Shown piece by piece: positions 26,801 through 36,500 of a DNA stretch of 38,932 nucleotides; positions within the stretch are counted from its first letter, which is position 1; each line of letters opens with the position of its first letter. The notes below the pieces were generated by a model, which was given only the letters and a program-made list of their open reading frames with translations, was not told where the DNA came from and made no database searches. Origin of the DNA: Rhodopirellula maiorica SM1 (lineage in GTDB: Bacteria; Planctomycetota; Planctomycetia; Pirellulales; Pirellulaceae). Location: positions 1 through 38,932 of the forward strand of contig NZ_ANOG01000534.1 in the NCBI RefSeq assembly GCF_000346295.1. Direction: 5' to 3'. Made by a program: the position numbers and the translations under genes.

Positions 26801-27088
26801 GTCCGAGGCCGCGACGTAGTCGGGAGTCTCTTGCTGCATATAACAAACGCCCAGAAAATGGGCCGCTTTGGACGCCATCGGGTCCTGCGGGTACTCCTTC
26901 AAAAAGCGTTGCCAGTGCTCGATCGCTAGTTCCAGGGCGCCATTGGTCTGAAAATTTGCGGCGTCCGCGTAGGCGGCGATCGATTCTTCGCTCGATTCTG
27001 CTGCCCAAGCACGCTCGCCCAAACTACTCATGCCCAACAATACAACGCAGGCAAGCCAACCCAAAATGGATTGCCGAGAAGCATCCAT
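23816..27088 (-). CDS. Giant exported TPR-repeat protein, CpoB/YbgF-like
   Basis: A 1090-residue protein from the ATG at 27088, chosen because it starts a signal peptide (MDASRQSILGWLACVVLLGM..., cut near AWAAES). An in-frame ATG at 27145 preceded by GGGGGGG, or one at 27223, is possible but would bury the signal. Nearly the entire mature protein is tetratricopeptide repeats of about 35 residues, for example GALELAIEHWQRFLKEYPQD near the start and YQQTGDNEKALQWFGEVADN near the end, with the A-x3-F/Y-x3-L-x4-P pattern of the outer-membrane-assembly/CpoB type. It should act as a periplasmic scaffold. It is the first gene of the ExbB-ExbD-TonB-like operon, paralleling CpoB in the Tol-Pal cluster. 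Its partners are unknown. Confidence 0.88.
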   Translation of the reverse strand: MDASRQSILGWLACVVLLGMSSLGERAWAAESSEESIAAYADAANFQTNGALELAIEHWQRFLKEYPQDPMASKAAHFLGVCYMQQETPDYVAASDAFARALKDSDYELREESLVNRGWCLYSAAGEAPNRDKDRLRASIQAFETLRNEFPKSAFLDRALFYSGEAAYGLGDAKKAVANYDQLLALPTAKESPLRCDALYARGVAYEELDQFDNAVASFRQLLGSCEKSDLVTDVHLRIGDTAIMKKNYNEAIESFDAAIESTDNTEDLSYAIFRQAFALVQANKPGEAAEKYEQLLNDFPDSPYTASATLASAQSTYRSGDIDEAAKRFERVLEQNNPEASTEAAHWLARIHLGKGDAATALTIAKKQLDKAAEGKFVVALKLDLAEALAMTPDTLQESLEAFEKAYRDAPKDDLAPRALYNAAFSALQLNESQRAMDLATEFLKKFPSDTLAPDVRFVKAESQFLMGDAAAAADLFQELVEDSDPSDTQQRPIWIVRAATALNTAGRMNETIAMLEKEAGQLPEKAQRAEAQLLLGQAYLMAGNAGDSAKAFRASHEADPSWPRASEALLMSGQALFASGDSAAAQAAWSTIIKEDPSSRMADQARFKLAQLASTKQNSQEAIEYYDQIIASGADPGLMPYAYYSRAQLLMENGKYDDAMKSLDTLLSDYGSHAIRPEALLARGIAERNLNQNDAARQDLEAYLALDPKGMNLGHVLYELALIDQKQKKPEEAAKRLERLVAEVPDYPDLDKVLYELGWSYRESGQQQAAVDSFTKLIAKSPNTSLTGEAAYFVGQNYYQKKDWSEAAKYFLASAKNATDSELSEKAYYRLGWSHFKAANIDQAADAFKQQAEKHPDGSLAFDALMMVGECRFNERNYEQALRGFEVARKQIQADNDTAKTVRDPADRQARELVLLHGGQSAAQLKKWDEAIQWYDELRARFPSTQYLAQVFYETGFAYQQTGDNEKALQWFGEVADNYRNEIAARARFMIGEIHFADRRFDLAIPEFQRVMYGFGAEQASDSIKNWQAKSGFEAGRCSELLMQQARTPAAKQKSKNFAVNFFQYVVEKHPKHDLAGKAQTQLEALKQ

Positions 27089-27680
27089 GCTAGAAAAATC
27101 GATTCGGAACAGGCAAAAGCGGACCTGCGTTTTCAACACGAACATGACCCCCCCGGATGAGCGTAGGTGTTTCAGCAAATTTTGGAACGGTGCGAGCCTG
27201 TTATTAAAACGAGAACCGTGCAATCTCGTAAACGACTAATTCTAACGAGATGCCGCCACAGGCGATAGTTTCGCGATCAAGCCCACTACAGTTTAACAGG
27301 AGGCCCGATTTGTTAGCATCCGTGTAATCTGGAAACCTCTCCTACACGGCACTTTTATGCTGATACCGATCCTCGGTGGATTAACTTGACGAAAGCAAAG
27401 GTGGAGACAAAAAGAGCTCGATCGAGCGATTGTGGTGGCTCGATGCTGTGGAAGTTATCGCATAGCGAGATGCTTCGGCGATGATCGCAATGTGTCGACA
27501 TTGCTCTGTCGGCGGTTTAGCTGCCCGTGTCGCTCGTTAGCGGTATGCCGCCTTTTGTCCAGGCAATTGGGGGCAGATAGGGGCAGTGGGCGGTTCGCCC
27601 CGATACGTCATGCGACGCTTCGGCTACACTAAACGGCCACGGCGAGTTTTTCTTCTTGCGAACTTTTTCTTCTCTTTTTA
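27089..27680. other. Divergent intergenic region between the TPR operon and the epimerase gene
   Basis: About 590 bases that must contain the operon promoter and probably that of the epimerase. I see no clear promoter boxes, repeats or RNA structures. A short open frame at 27432-27632 has no supporting start signal or family resemblance. Confidence 0.45.
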
Positions 27681-28682
27681 ATGATCGGATCAACGGTGAG
27701 TGAACTGACTTCGGTAATCACAGGTGGTGCGGGATTTATTGGTTCGCATTTGACCGAATCGCTGCTTTCGCAAGGACACCGCGTGATCGTGGTCGATGAC
27801 CTGTCGACCGGACGCAAGAACAACATCGAGGGGCTGCTAGAGAATCCCAACGTCGAGTACATCGAAGGTTCGGTCACCGAGGCGGCGTTGGTCAACGAAG
27901 TGGTCGATCGCGCCGATCGGGTTTACCACTTGGCAGCAGCCGTCGGCGTGGCGTTGATTGCAAAACAGCCGATTCAAACCATCGAACGCAACGTCTATCC
28001 GACTCAGTTGATTTTAGATCGATTGGGCGAACGAGCGAGCAAGGGAAAATTTGTTCCGTGTTTCATTGCCAGCACCAGTGAAGTGTATGGCAAGAACCCC
28101 AAAGAGGTTTGGTCCGAAGAAGACGATCTTGTCTTTGGTGCGACCACCAAGCCGCGATGGAGTTACGGGGTTTCGAAAGCAATCGATGAATTTCTAGGAC
28201 TCGCGTTCTACAAAGAAAAACAGTTGCCCGTCGTCGTCGGCCGCTTCTTTAACGTCGTTGGCCCACGTCAAACCGGAGCCTATGGAATGGTGTTACCGCG
28301 GTTTGTTGAGGCGGCACTGCGCGGAGGCCCGTTGGTGGTGCATGACGATGGGAATCAAGTGCGATGTTTTGCGCACGTAGACGATGTCGTCCGAGCCGTA
28401 TCGGATCTGGTCAACAAACCGGATACCGCAGGTCGCGTCTATAACATCGGTAGCGATGTGCCCGTGTCGATTTTGGAATTGGCCCAACGTGTGGTCGAGC
28501 GAGTCAATCCGAAAGCGACAATCGAGTTCCAAACGTATGCTGACGCGTACGATGATTCGTTCGAAGACATCCGCCGCCGCGTGCCCGATCTGACTCGGAT
28601 TCGTGAAGCGATCGGCTATGCACCGACCAAAGATCTCGACGGGATCATCGACGCGGTCGCCAAATACCAATCCTCGCTGTAG
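27681..28682 (+). CDS. NAD-dependent sugar-nucleotide epimerase/dehydratase (extended SDR)
   Basis: A 333-residue cytoplasmic enzyme. The Rossmann motif GGAGFIG is at 15-21, with DD (39-40) ending the second strand to bind the NAD ribose. The catalytic set is the serine/threonine in ASTSEVYG (about 131-133) and Y162-x3-K166 in YGVSK. RFFNVVGPRQTG, LPRFVEAALRGGPL and RCFAHVDDVV are typical of UDP-glucuronate decarboxylase and UDP-hexose epimerase relatives. It makes or interconverts a nucleotide sugar for surface polysaccharide; which one is not decidable here. A GTG six codons in is an alternative start with a better-placed GGA. No other polysaccharide genes are adjacent. Confidence 0.92.
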   Translation: MIGSTVSELTSVITGGAGFIGSHLTESLLSQGHRVIVVDDLSTGRKNNIEGLLENPNVEYIEGSVTEAALVNEVVDRADRVYHLAAAVGVALIAKQPIQTIERNVYPTQLILDRLGERASKGKFVPCFIASTSEVYGKNPKEVWSEEDDLVFGATTKPRWSYGVSKAIDEFLGLAFYKEKQLPVVVGRFFNVVGPRQTGAYGMVLPRFVEAALRGGPLVVHDDGNQVRCFAHVDDVVRAVSDLVNKPDTAGRVYNIGSDVPVSILELAQRVVERVNPKATIEFQTYADAYDDSFEDIRRRVPDLTRIREAIGYAPTKDLDGIIDAVAKYQSSL

Positions 28683-28825
28683 GCATCTCTTCACTGCTGG
28701 CGTCACCCCCCTCCGGCATCGCGACCCGTTATACTCATCGATCCCCCCTTGGCGAAAATGTCTTTCGCTAACATGGCCGGGCAGCTGATGCCGGGCCAGT
28801 ATCCTCTGGATCGGAGAGTGATTGA

Positions 28826-31800
28826 ATGGTTGTCGTGCGTCACATGTTCATTGCCACGCTGCTTTTGACTTCCGCTCCAGCCGTTCTCGCCACGGACCCG
28901 GTTGGGGTGGACTGGGAAACCCAGCGGCTTTCAAGCGAATTCTTCAGCGAAGGAGCCACCTCAGGTGACTTCAATCGCGACGGAGCACCCGACATTGCCT
29001 CAGGGCCGTTCTGGTATGCCGGACCGGACTTTAAAACCTCGCATCGCTTTTACGCCCAAGACGCCTTCGACCCTCACGGTTACTCGAACAACTTCTTTGC
29101 CTACACCGACGATTTCAATGGCGATGGCTGGGATGACGTATTGGTGTTCGGTTTTCCCGGCAAGGATGCATCGTGGTTTGAAAATCCCAGGGGGGCCGAT
29201 CGTTTTTGGCCTCGGCACCAAGTGCTCGATCGTGTCGATAACGAATCGCCGACGTTCGTGGATATTACCGGCGATGGCAAACGCGAGATCGTTTGTAGCC
29301 AAGACGGCTATTTCGGGTTTGCCGAAATCAATTCAGAGTCGCCTGAGTCGCCGTGGCAATTCCGACGTCTCTCGACCAACGTCGCCGGCGGCAAATTCAC
29401 TCATGGACTTGGCATCGGTGATATCGATGGCGATGGCCGCTTGGACGTGATCGAAAAAAATGGTTGGTGGAAACAGCCTGATTCGCTTGAGGGGGATCCG
29501 TCGTGGCAGCAACACTCGTTTGCGTTTTCGCCCGGCACCGGTGGGGCACAGATGTTTGTTTCGGATGTCGATGGCGACGGCGACAACGACGTGATCACGT
29601 CGATCAACGCTCATGGTTTCGGTCTGGTATGGTACGAACAAATCAAAGCCGATCAAAAGATCACGTTCAAGTCACATCGGATCATGGGAGCAACGCCAGC
29701 CGAAAATCCGTACGGCGTCTGTTTCTCGCAAATCCACTCCGTCGAGCTTGTCGATATCAACGGCGACGGATTGGATGACATTTTGACCGGAAAACGGCAC
29801 TGGGCCCACGGACCGCGAGGTGACGCCAATCCCAATGATCCGGCCGTCGTGTATTGGTTCGAGTTGTCTCGGTCCGCCGCAGCTGAAGACACGAACAAGG
29901 ATAGCGTCGAGAGCCGTATCCAGTGGATCCCGCATTTGATTGATGATGATTCAGGCGTCGGAACCGAGGTGAACTTCGCCGATCTGGATGCCGATGGTGA
30001 CTTGGATGTCTTCGTCGGCAACAAGAAAGGGACGTTTGTGCACCGGCAACTGCGTCACCCTGCCGCCGACGCTGCCGCGTCCAACGACGCGCCTCGTCCA
30101 CGCCGCTTGGACGCTCGTCCCGCCACCAGCGGGCTTCCTGAAAATGAGGGGCTGTCGCCTCAGCAGGCTGCCCAAGCGATCACCGTTCCCGAGGGCTTTC
30201 GCGTTCAATTGGCTGCGGGCGAGCCGATGGTGCATCAACCGATTGCCATGACATTGGATGATCGCGGCCGGTTGTGGATCGCCGAAGCCTACACCTACCC
30301 GACCCGTGCTCCGATGGGCGAGGGAAAAGACAAAATCATCATTCTGGAAGATGACGATCACGACGGCGTGTTCGATTCACGAACCGTCTTTGCCGAAGGC
30401 CTGAATCTGGTCAGCGGTCTCGAAGTCGGATTTGGTGGCGTTTGGGTCGGCGCGGCTCCCTATTTGATGTTCATCCCCGATCACGACGGCGATGACGTTC
30501 CCGATGGTGAACCCGAAATTTTGCTCGACGGTTTTGGATACCAGGACACCCACGAGACACTCAACGCCTTTATTTGGGGGCCTGATGGTTGGCTCTATGG
30601 TTGCCACGGCGTATTCACGCATTCCAAAGTCGGACGGCCGGGCACCGCCGATGCCGACCGCACGCCGCTGAACGCCGGTGTGTGGCGATACCATCCCGTC
30701 CGTCATACGTTTGAGGTTTTTGCCCACGGGACCAGCAATCCTTGGGGCGTTGATTTTAACGAATACGGGCAATCGTTTATTACCGCGTGCGTGATCCCGC
30801 ACATGTATCACATCATCCAAGGCGGGCGATACCAGCGGCAAGCAGGCCGCCATTTTGATCCCTACGTCTACGATGATCTGAAAACGATCGCAGACCATGC
30901 TCATTATGTGGGCCGCATCGGTGATCATGCCTGGTGGGGCGGCCGCAACGAAGCGAGTGCACATCATGACACCAGCGCTGCCGGTGGGGGTCACGCTCAT
31001 TGCGGTGCGATGATTTATTTGGGCGACAACTGGCCGATGCAGTATCGTGGGTCGATGCTGATGGCCAACATTCATGGCAACCGGATCAATAACGATTTGT
31101 TACGTCGCTCGGGCAGCGGCTACGTTGCCTCGCACGGAGCCGATTTTCTGTTCGCCAATGATCGATGGTTCCGGGCGATCAATATGAAATATGGACCCGA
31201 TGGCAGTGTCTATCTGATCGATTGGTATGACAAGAATGCTTGTCACCGCACCGACCGCGAAGTCTGGGATCGCACCAATGGACGCGTCTTTCGGATCCGC
31301 TTCGGCAGCACCGAGTCGAAGTCGGTCAATTTGTCCAGCGAAGACAATGAAACTCTGGTGGCCTACCACACTCACGACAACGAGTGGTTTTCGCGAATGG
31401 CCAGACGAATTTTGCAGTCGCGATGTTTTGCTTTGGGAACGAGGACGCCTCTGGACGCAAGGCAAAAAGAGCAGCTCGCCGTGTCACTCGAGGCGTTGGC
31501 GTTTGGTCCGCACGAAGTGCCGGTACGACTGCGTGCCGTTTGGACGCTGCACGCATGTGGGCTGTTAACAATGCAGCACATCGAGCGACTGCTTGACGAT
31601 CAAAGTCACAAATCCGAGTACCTGCGGGCTTGGGCGATCCAGTTGGAAATGGAAGATTCAAATACTTCGCTGCTACAAAAGTTGGCCAAAATGGCGGCGA
31701 TGGAATCCTCTGCCCACGTACGCTTGGCGTTGGCAAGTTCGCTGCAGCGATTGCCGAACCGAGATCGTTGGCCGATTTTGTCGGGACTTCTTCGGCACGC

Positions 31801-33538
31801 TGATGACGCCGCTGATGCGAATTTGCCGTTGATGCTTTGGTACGCTGCGCAGCCGTTGGTCCTCGAGGATACGCCTCGTGCGTTGGCGCTGGCGAAACAG
31901 TCGCGTCTGCCCATCGTGCGGCAATTCATTTATCGGCGAGCAGCGACCGATCCCGCGGCGATCAATCACTTGTTGACCGAGCTCGCAACGCTCGATGACA
32001 TTGAAACGCAAAAAATGGTGTTGACCGAAATCACTGCGGCGATCGCCAATCAAACTCGCTTGAATATGCCCAAACAGTGGCCTGCGGTCTACGAAAAACT
32101 GGCTGCCAGTGGCGATCGGCAAATTGCATCTCAATTGCAAATGATCACGGTCAAATTTGGTGACGCCTCGGTCTTTCCGCAACTGCGGGACATCGTGACC
32201 AATACCCAGCTCGATGCAAACGCGAGGTCCAGTGCTCTTGCGGCGCTGCTGCAAGGGAAAGACAAACAGCTGTTGCCGATTCTGGTTTCATTGTTAGATG
32301 ACAAGCGGTTGCGAGGCCAATCAATTCGCGGCCTGGCCAACTACGGTGACCGTGAGGGAGCCAAGGCGATAATCGAGCGTTACGGCCGTTTTACCAGCGA
32401 CGAAAAATCCGATGCGATCGCAACGCTTGCTTCGCGAGTCACGTTCGCCGCCGAATTACTCGCCTCAGTTTCTGAGGGCAAGATTCCACGCGGTGACTTG
32501 TCGGCGTTTACCATCCGGCAAATTCAATCACTCGGTGACGATTCGTTGACTCAGCGTGTGAACGAAGTGTGGGGAACCGCAAGAACATCGCCTGCCGAGA
32601 AACTCGAGCAGATTGCACGTTTAAAGCAGCAGCTGACCTCGGAAGTGCTCAGCAAAGCCGATCTGTCGCACGGCCGTGTCCTGTTCAACGAAACCTGTGG
32701 TAAATGCCACCGCTTGTTTGGCAGCGGCAGCGACATCGGACCCGATATCACGGGATCCAACCGTGCCGATATCGATTACTCGCTGCAGAATATCATTGAT
32801 CCCAACGCGTTGATCGGACGCGATTACCAAGCGACGCAGGTGCTGACAAGTGACGGACGTGTGATCACCGGATTGCTGAAGGATGAATCGCAAACGGCAC
32901 TGGTGATCCAAACCGCCAATGAAAAAGTCGTTGTCGACACCGCAGAGATCGAAGAGCGAATGCTTGCCAAAACTTCGATGATGCCCGAAGGCCAATTAGA
33001 TCCGATGTCCGCCGATGAGGTGCGAGATTTGATTGCTTATTTGGCCAGTCCCGTTCAGGTTCCGCTGCCAGGTTCGGTACCCGTCATCGATCCCAAAACG
33101 AACCGCGTGTCCGGTGTCGTCGAGGCGGAAGTATTGACGTCATGGACGGTGACCCATGGAAGGGTGCAACCACAAAATATGCGAGGGTTCAAGGCCGGGC
33201 GATGGAGCGATGGGACGCATCTGTGGTGGACCGGCGGCAAACCCGGTGACAAATTGGTGTTGTCCGTGGACATCGAGAAAGCAGGGACGTACGAAGTCTT
33301 TGTGGCGATGACCAAGGCTCATGATTACGGCATCGTTCAATTTTCCATCAACGATTCGCAGGCGTCCTCGCCGATCGATCTGTTCCACAAAACCGACGTC
33401 GTCGCGACCGGCCCGGTGTCGCTGGGCACACATCTGCTGGATCAAGGTGCCAACAAAATCCAAATCGAACTGACTGGCGCCAACCCCGCTGCCACACAAG
33501 CGTTCATGTTCGGCCTGGACTACATCTACATCAAATGA
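28826..33538 (+). CDS. Giant secreted multidomain protein: VCBS propeller, PVC-type dehydrogenase, HEAT repeats and cytochrome c
   Basis: A 1570-residue exported protein; the ATG at 28826 has GGAGAG about 9 nt upstream and a signal peptide of ~22 residues. Order: FG-GAP/VCBS propeller (about 30-400; DFNRDGAPDIASG, DIDGDGRLDVIE); a membrane-bound-dehydrogenase propeller of the planctomycete/verrucomicrobial type (about 450-850; VPEGFRVQLAAGEP, WGPDGWLYGCHG); HEAT-like helical repeats (about 880-1260); a class-I-like cytochrome c domain with the single heme motif CGKCH (C1291, C1294, H1295) and the family continuation IIDPNALIGRDYQ; and a C-terminal beta-sandwich (about 1420-1570) like a carbohydrate-binding module. 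It probably oxidises a sugar or alcohol outside the cytoplasm and passes electrons to the heme. The next gene overlaps its stop. Confidence 0.9.
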   Translation: MVVVRHMFIATLLLTSAPAVLATDPVGVDWETQRLSSEFFSEGATSGDFNRDGAPDIASGPFWYAGPDFKTSHRFYAQDAFDPHGYSNNFFAYTDDFNGDGWDDVLVFGFPGKDASWFENPRGADRFWPRHQVLDRVDNESPTFVDITGDGKREIVCSQDGYFGFAEINSESPESPWQFRRLSTNVAGGKFTHGLGIGDIDGDGRLDVIEKNGWWKQPDSLEGDPSWQQHSFAFSPGTGGAQMFVSDVDGDGDNDVITSINAHGFGLVWYEQIKADQKITFKSHRIMGATPAENPYGVCFSQIHSVELVDINGDGLDDILTGKRHWAHGPRGDANPNDPAVVYWFELSRSAAAEDTNKDSVESRIQWIPHLIDDDSGVGTEVNFADLDADGDLDVFVGNKKGTFVHRQLRHPAADAAASNDAPRPRRLDARPATSGLPENEGLSPQQAAQAITVPEGFRVQLAAGEPMVHQPIAMTLDDRGRLWIAEAYTYPTRAPMGEGKDKIIILEDDDHDGVFDSRTVFAEGLNLVSGLEVGFGGVWVGAAPYLMFIPDHDGDDVPDGEPEILLDGFGYQDTHETLNAFIWGPDGWLYGCHGVFTHSKVGRPGTADADRTPLNAGVWRYHPVRHTFEVFAHGTSNPWGVDFNEYGQSFITACVIPHMYHIIQGGRYQRQAGRHFDPYVYDDLKTIADHAHYVGRIGDHAWWGGRNEASAHHDTSAAGGGHAHCGAMIYLGDNWPMQYRGSMLMANIHGNRINNDLLRRSGSGYVASHGADFLFANDRWFRAINMKYGPDGSVYLIDWYDKNACHRTDREVWDRTNGRVFRIRFGSTESKSVNLSSEDNETLVAYHTHDNEWFSRMARRILQSRCFALGTRTPLDARQKEQLAVSLEALAFGPHEVPVRLRAVWTLHACGLLTMQHIERLLDDQSHKSEYLRAWAIQLEMEDSNTSLLQKLAKMAAMESSAHVRLALASSLQRLPNRDRWPILSGLLRHADDAADANLPLMLWYAAQPLVLEDTPRALALAKQSRLPIVRQFIYRRAATDPAAINHLLTELATLDDIETQKMVLTEITAAIANQTRLNMPKQWPAVYEKLAASGDRQIASQLQMITVKFGDASVFPQLRDIVTNTQLDANARSSALAALLQGKDKQLLPILVSLLDDKRLRGQSIRGLANYGDREGAKAIIERYGRFTSDEKSDAIATLASRVTFAAELLASVSEGKIPRGDLSAFTIRQIQSLGDDSLTQRVNEVWGTARTSPAEKLEQIARLKQQLTSEVLSKADLSHGRVLFNETCGKCHRLFGSGSDIGPDITGSNRADIDYSLQNIIDPNALIGRDYQATQVLTSDGRVITGLLKDESQTALVIQTANEKVVVDTAEIEERMLAKTSMMPEGQLDPMSADEVRDLIAYLASPVQVPLPGSVPVIDPKTNRVSGVVEAEVLTSWTVTHGRVQPQNMRGFKAGRWSDGTHLWWTGGKPGDKLVLSVDIEKAGTYEVFVAMTKAHDYGIVQFSINDSQASSPIDLFHKTDVVATGPVSLGTHLLDQGANKIQIELTGANPAATQAFMFGLDYIYIK

Positions 33539-36500
33539 GGTTTCGGTATAATGAGGGATTACCTTCTTCCCGATTTTCTTTTCCTTCCTCATTTGAAGAT
33601 GCCTCCAACGTGATTCAATTCTGCGGTCCTGCTGATCGCTGGGCGATCCTCTCTGTATCCACCGGCCTCTCTGTATTCCCGGCGATGATCGCTCTGTTGC
33701 TGTTCTCGGTCGGTTGTGAGCGGCGTGCAGATCCGACGCCAGTCGCTACACCGAATCAGCCCCTCGAGTCGCAGGCTTCGGCCCCGCGTGTGGAATCGGG
33801 AGCGCAGTCGGCTAGTGATCCTGAGGTTAGCGTTGACGAGATCAAGCAGTGGATTGACGAGGGCGAGTTTGAAAAAGCGGAGCAAGGACTCCGTCGTCGA
33901 CTGGCCATCGACCCTACCGATCCGCCGTTGTTGTTTCTTGCGGCGCGGTGCAGCTACGAACGCGGGGAGTTGAGCAACGCGTTGGAGTATTTATCGCTGA
34001 TTCCCGAAGACCATCCTCAAGCCGGTTTGGCGGCTCAGGGACAGGCTGCGGATTGGTTGATGCAGGCCGGAAGGCTGCCCGAGGCGGAAGTCCGTTTTGA
34101 AAAGATGATCCAGCGATACGGCAATTTGCCACCACTGCATCGCCGCATGGCGTCGCTTTTAAATTCCCAAGGTCGACGCGTCGAAGCCGCCGAGCATGTC
34201 CGTCAATTGATTCGGTTGGGCGATGTCACTGAGAAAGAACTGTTAAGTTTGACGACACTCAGTGTCCCCTTTCATGACGAACAGGTTGATCTTGTTTCGG
34301 GATCACCGCTGCATCAATTGGCTCGTGCCAAGCGGATGCTGGTCCAAGACGATGTTCCTCAGGCACGACAAATCGCAGAGAGACTGTATGCCGATTTTCC
34401 TGAATCAACCGCAATCGCGGCTTTTGTAGGCCGAGTCTACAACGTGATGCAGGCCGACGACCTGCTTGCCAATTGGGGTGCTGCGTTGCCCTCGGGAATT
34501 GAAACCGAGCCAGAGTATTGGGCCGCGCTGGGCCAATGGATGTTGCGGCGAGGGGAACCAAAGGTGGCGGTTCGCTGTTTGAGCGAAGCGGTCGTGCGAG
34601 ATCCAACCGATCGTGTGGCTTATCTGCGATTGGCCGAGGCGTTGGCGGCAGCCGGGGATTCCGCGGCCGCAGAGCGGGTGGCAGATCGTCAGCAATTGCT
34701 ACAGCAGTGTTGGCAATGGGCCATCAATATCGGCTTTGGCAGAGACTCGCGACACGAAGACATGCAGCGGCTGGCTGAGAAGTTGAGCGAAGTGAATCGT
34801 CCTTGGGAGGCAGTGGCGTGGGAGTTCATCGCAGCACATGATCGCAACGAACTCGATCAAAAGCTGCCCGGACTTCGCGAAAAACGTGCGGAATTGGCCG
34901 AGCGTGACCCTGGAATGGACGACACGCTTTTTTTGACCTGCGGCGTCGACCTTGCGGAGTATCCGCGGCCGGATCTGCAATCGCTCGCCGCCGAATTGCC
35001 AACCACCGTGTCGACCGCTGCAACCGCCTCGAACCGTTTTCAGCTTGATCCGGTCTCCTCAGCAAACGCTTCGTTTGGCACGCCATTCACTTCGGCCGCC
35101 TCGATCAAACTTGTCGATGTTGCAAAAGAACGAGGCATCGATTTTCAGTATCTCAATAATCATTCGGACAACGACGCCCACATCGTGATGTACCAAACCG
35201 CCGGTGGGGGCATCGCAGCGTTTGACTTTGATTTGGACGGATGGACCGATCTTTATTTTTGCCAAGCTGGCGGCTTGCCAAACGTCGCCGACGGATCGCA
35301 GCCGAACCGGCTGTATCGCAATCTTGCTGGACAGCAATTTGTTGATGTGGCGGGTGACGCACGGACCGATGACCGAGGGTACGGCCAAGGCGTGGCCGCA
35401 GCGGATTTAAATCAAGACGGTTTTCTCGATCTCGTGGTTGCCAACATCGGTGAGAATGTCATCTACATCAACAACGGCGACGGCACCTTTACTGAGACCA
35501 CGATCGCAGGATCGGGCGGCTGGACCACCAGCATCGCAGTGGGGGATCTTGATGGGGACGCCTTGCCTGAAATCGTTGAGATCAATTACATCGAGGATCC
35601 AGCGGCATTCACCGCTGAGTGTTGGGGACAGGGATTTGACTGCACTCCGCGGATTTTTCGGCAAGCAAACGATCGTGTTTTACGGCGTGATGCCGATGGC
35701 AATTGGCAACCCTGGGAAAGCGGTAGCCGTTTTGCCGAAACGCCGAACTACGGTTTTGCGGGCGTGATCGCAAACTTCGATCAATCCGCAGGCAATGATC
35801 TGTTTATCGTTAACGATACCAAGGAAAACCATTTTTGGGTCAGCCGCGATGGCGATGTCTCGTCAAGGTTCGGCGTCGCTAACCAAGCGGCGCTACGAGG
35901 CTGTGCCTCCGGTGCAAGTGGTGAGGAACAGGGGTGCATGGGGATCGCCGCGGGTGATTTTGATCGCAATGGCCTGTTGGATTTGCATGTGACCAACTAT
36001 TGGCAGCAACCCGCCAATCTGTACCTGCAGCGCAGCAGTGGCTTCTTTACCGACTACGCGGCGCAGTACGGAATTGCCGAGCCGAGTCGAGCGACGGTGG
36101 CCTTCGGAACGCAAGCGTCCGACTTTGATCGTGATGGTTGGTTGGACCTTGCTGTTTTGAATGGGCACGTTTTTGATCCGGTGGAAAATAACACTCCCGA
36201 GGTCCCCTTTCGAATGCCACCGCAGTTGTTTCGCGGCGCCCGCGGCGGATTTGCGTTAGACGCACAAGCCACCGAGGCCGATTTGTTCTGGTCCACACCG
36301 ACGCTCGGCAGAACGTTGGCGAAGTTGGATTTTAACCGCGATGGACGCGAAGACTTGGTGGCAAATCATCTCGACGCCTCGCTTGCTTTGCTGGAAAACC
36401 AAACCGCAGGCGGGAATTGGTTGCGACTCGATTTGGTGGGCGTCACAAGCGAGCGTGATGCCATCGGAGCTCACGTGACCGTACGGCAAGCCGACGATGT

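Noticed and set aside
27432-27632. Open frame of 66 codons in the operon/epimerase gap
   Set aside because: Cys/Arg-rich, no ribosome-binding site, no family resemblance.
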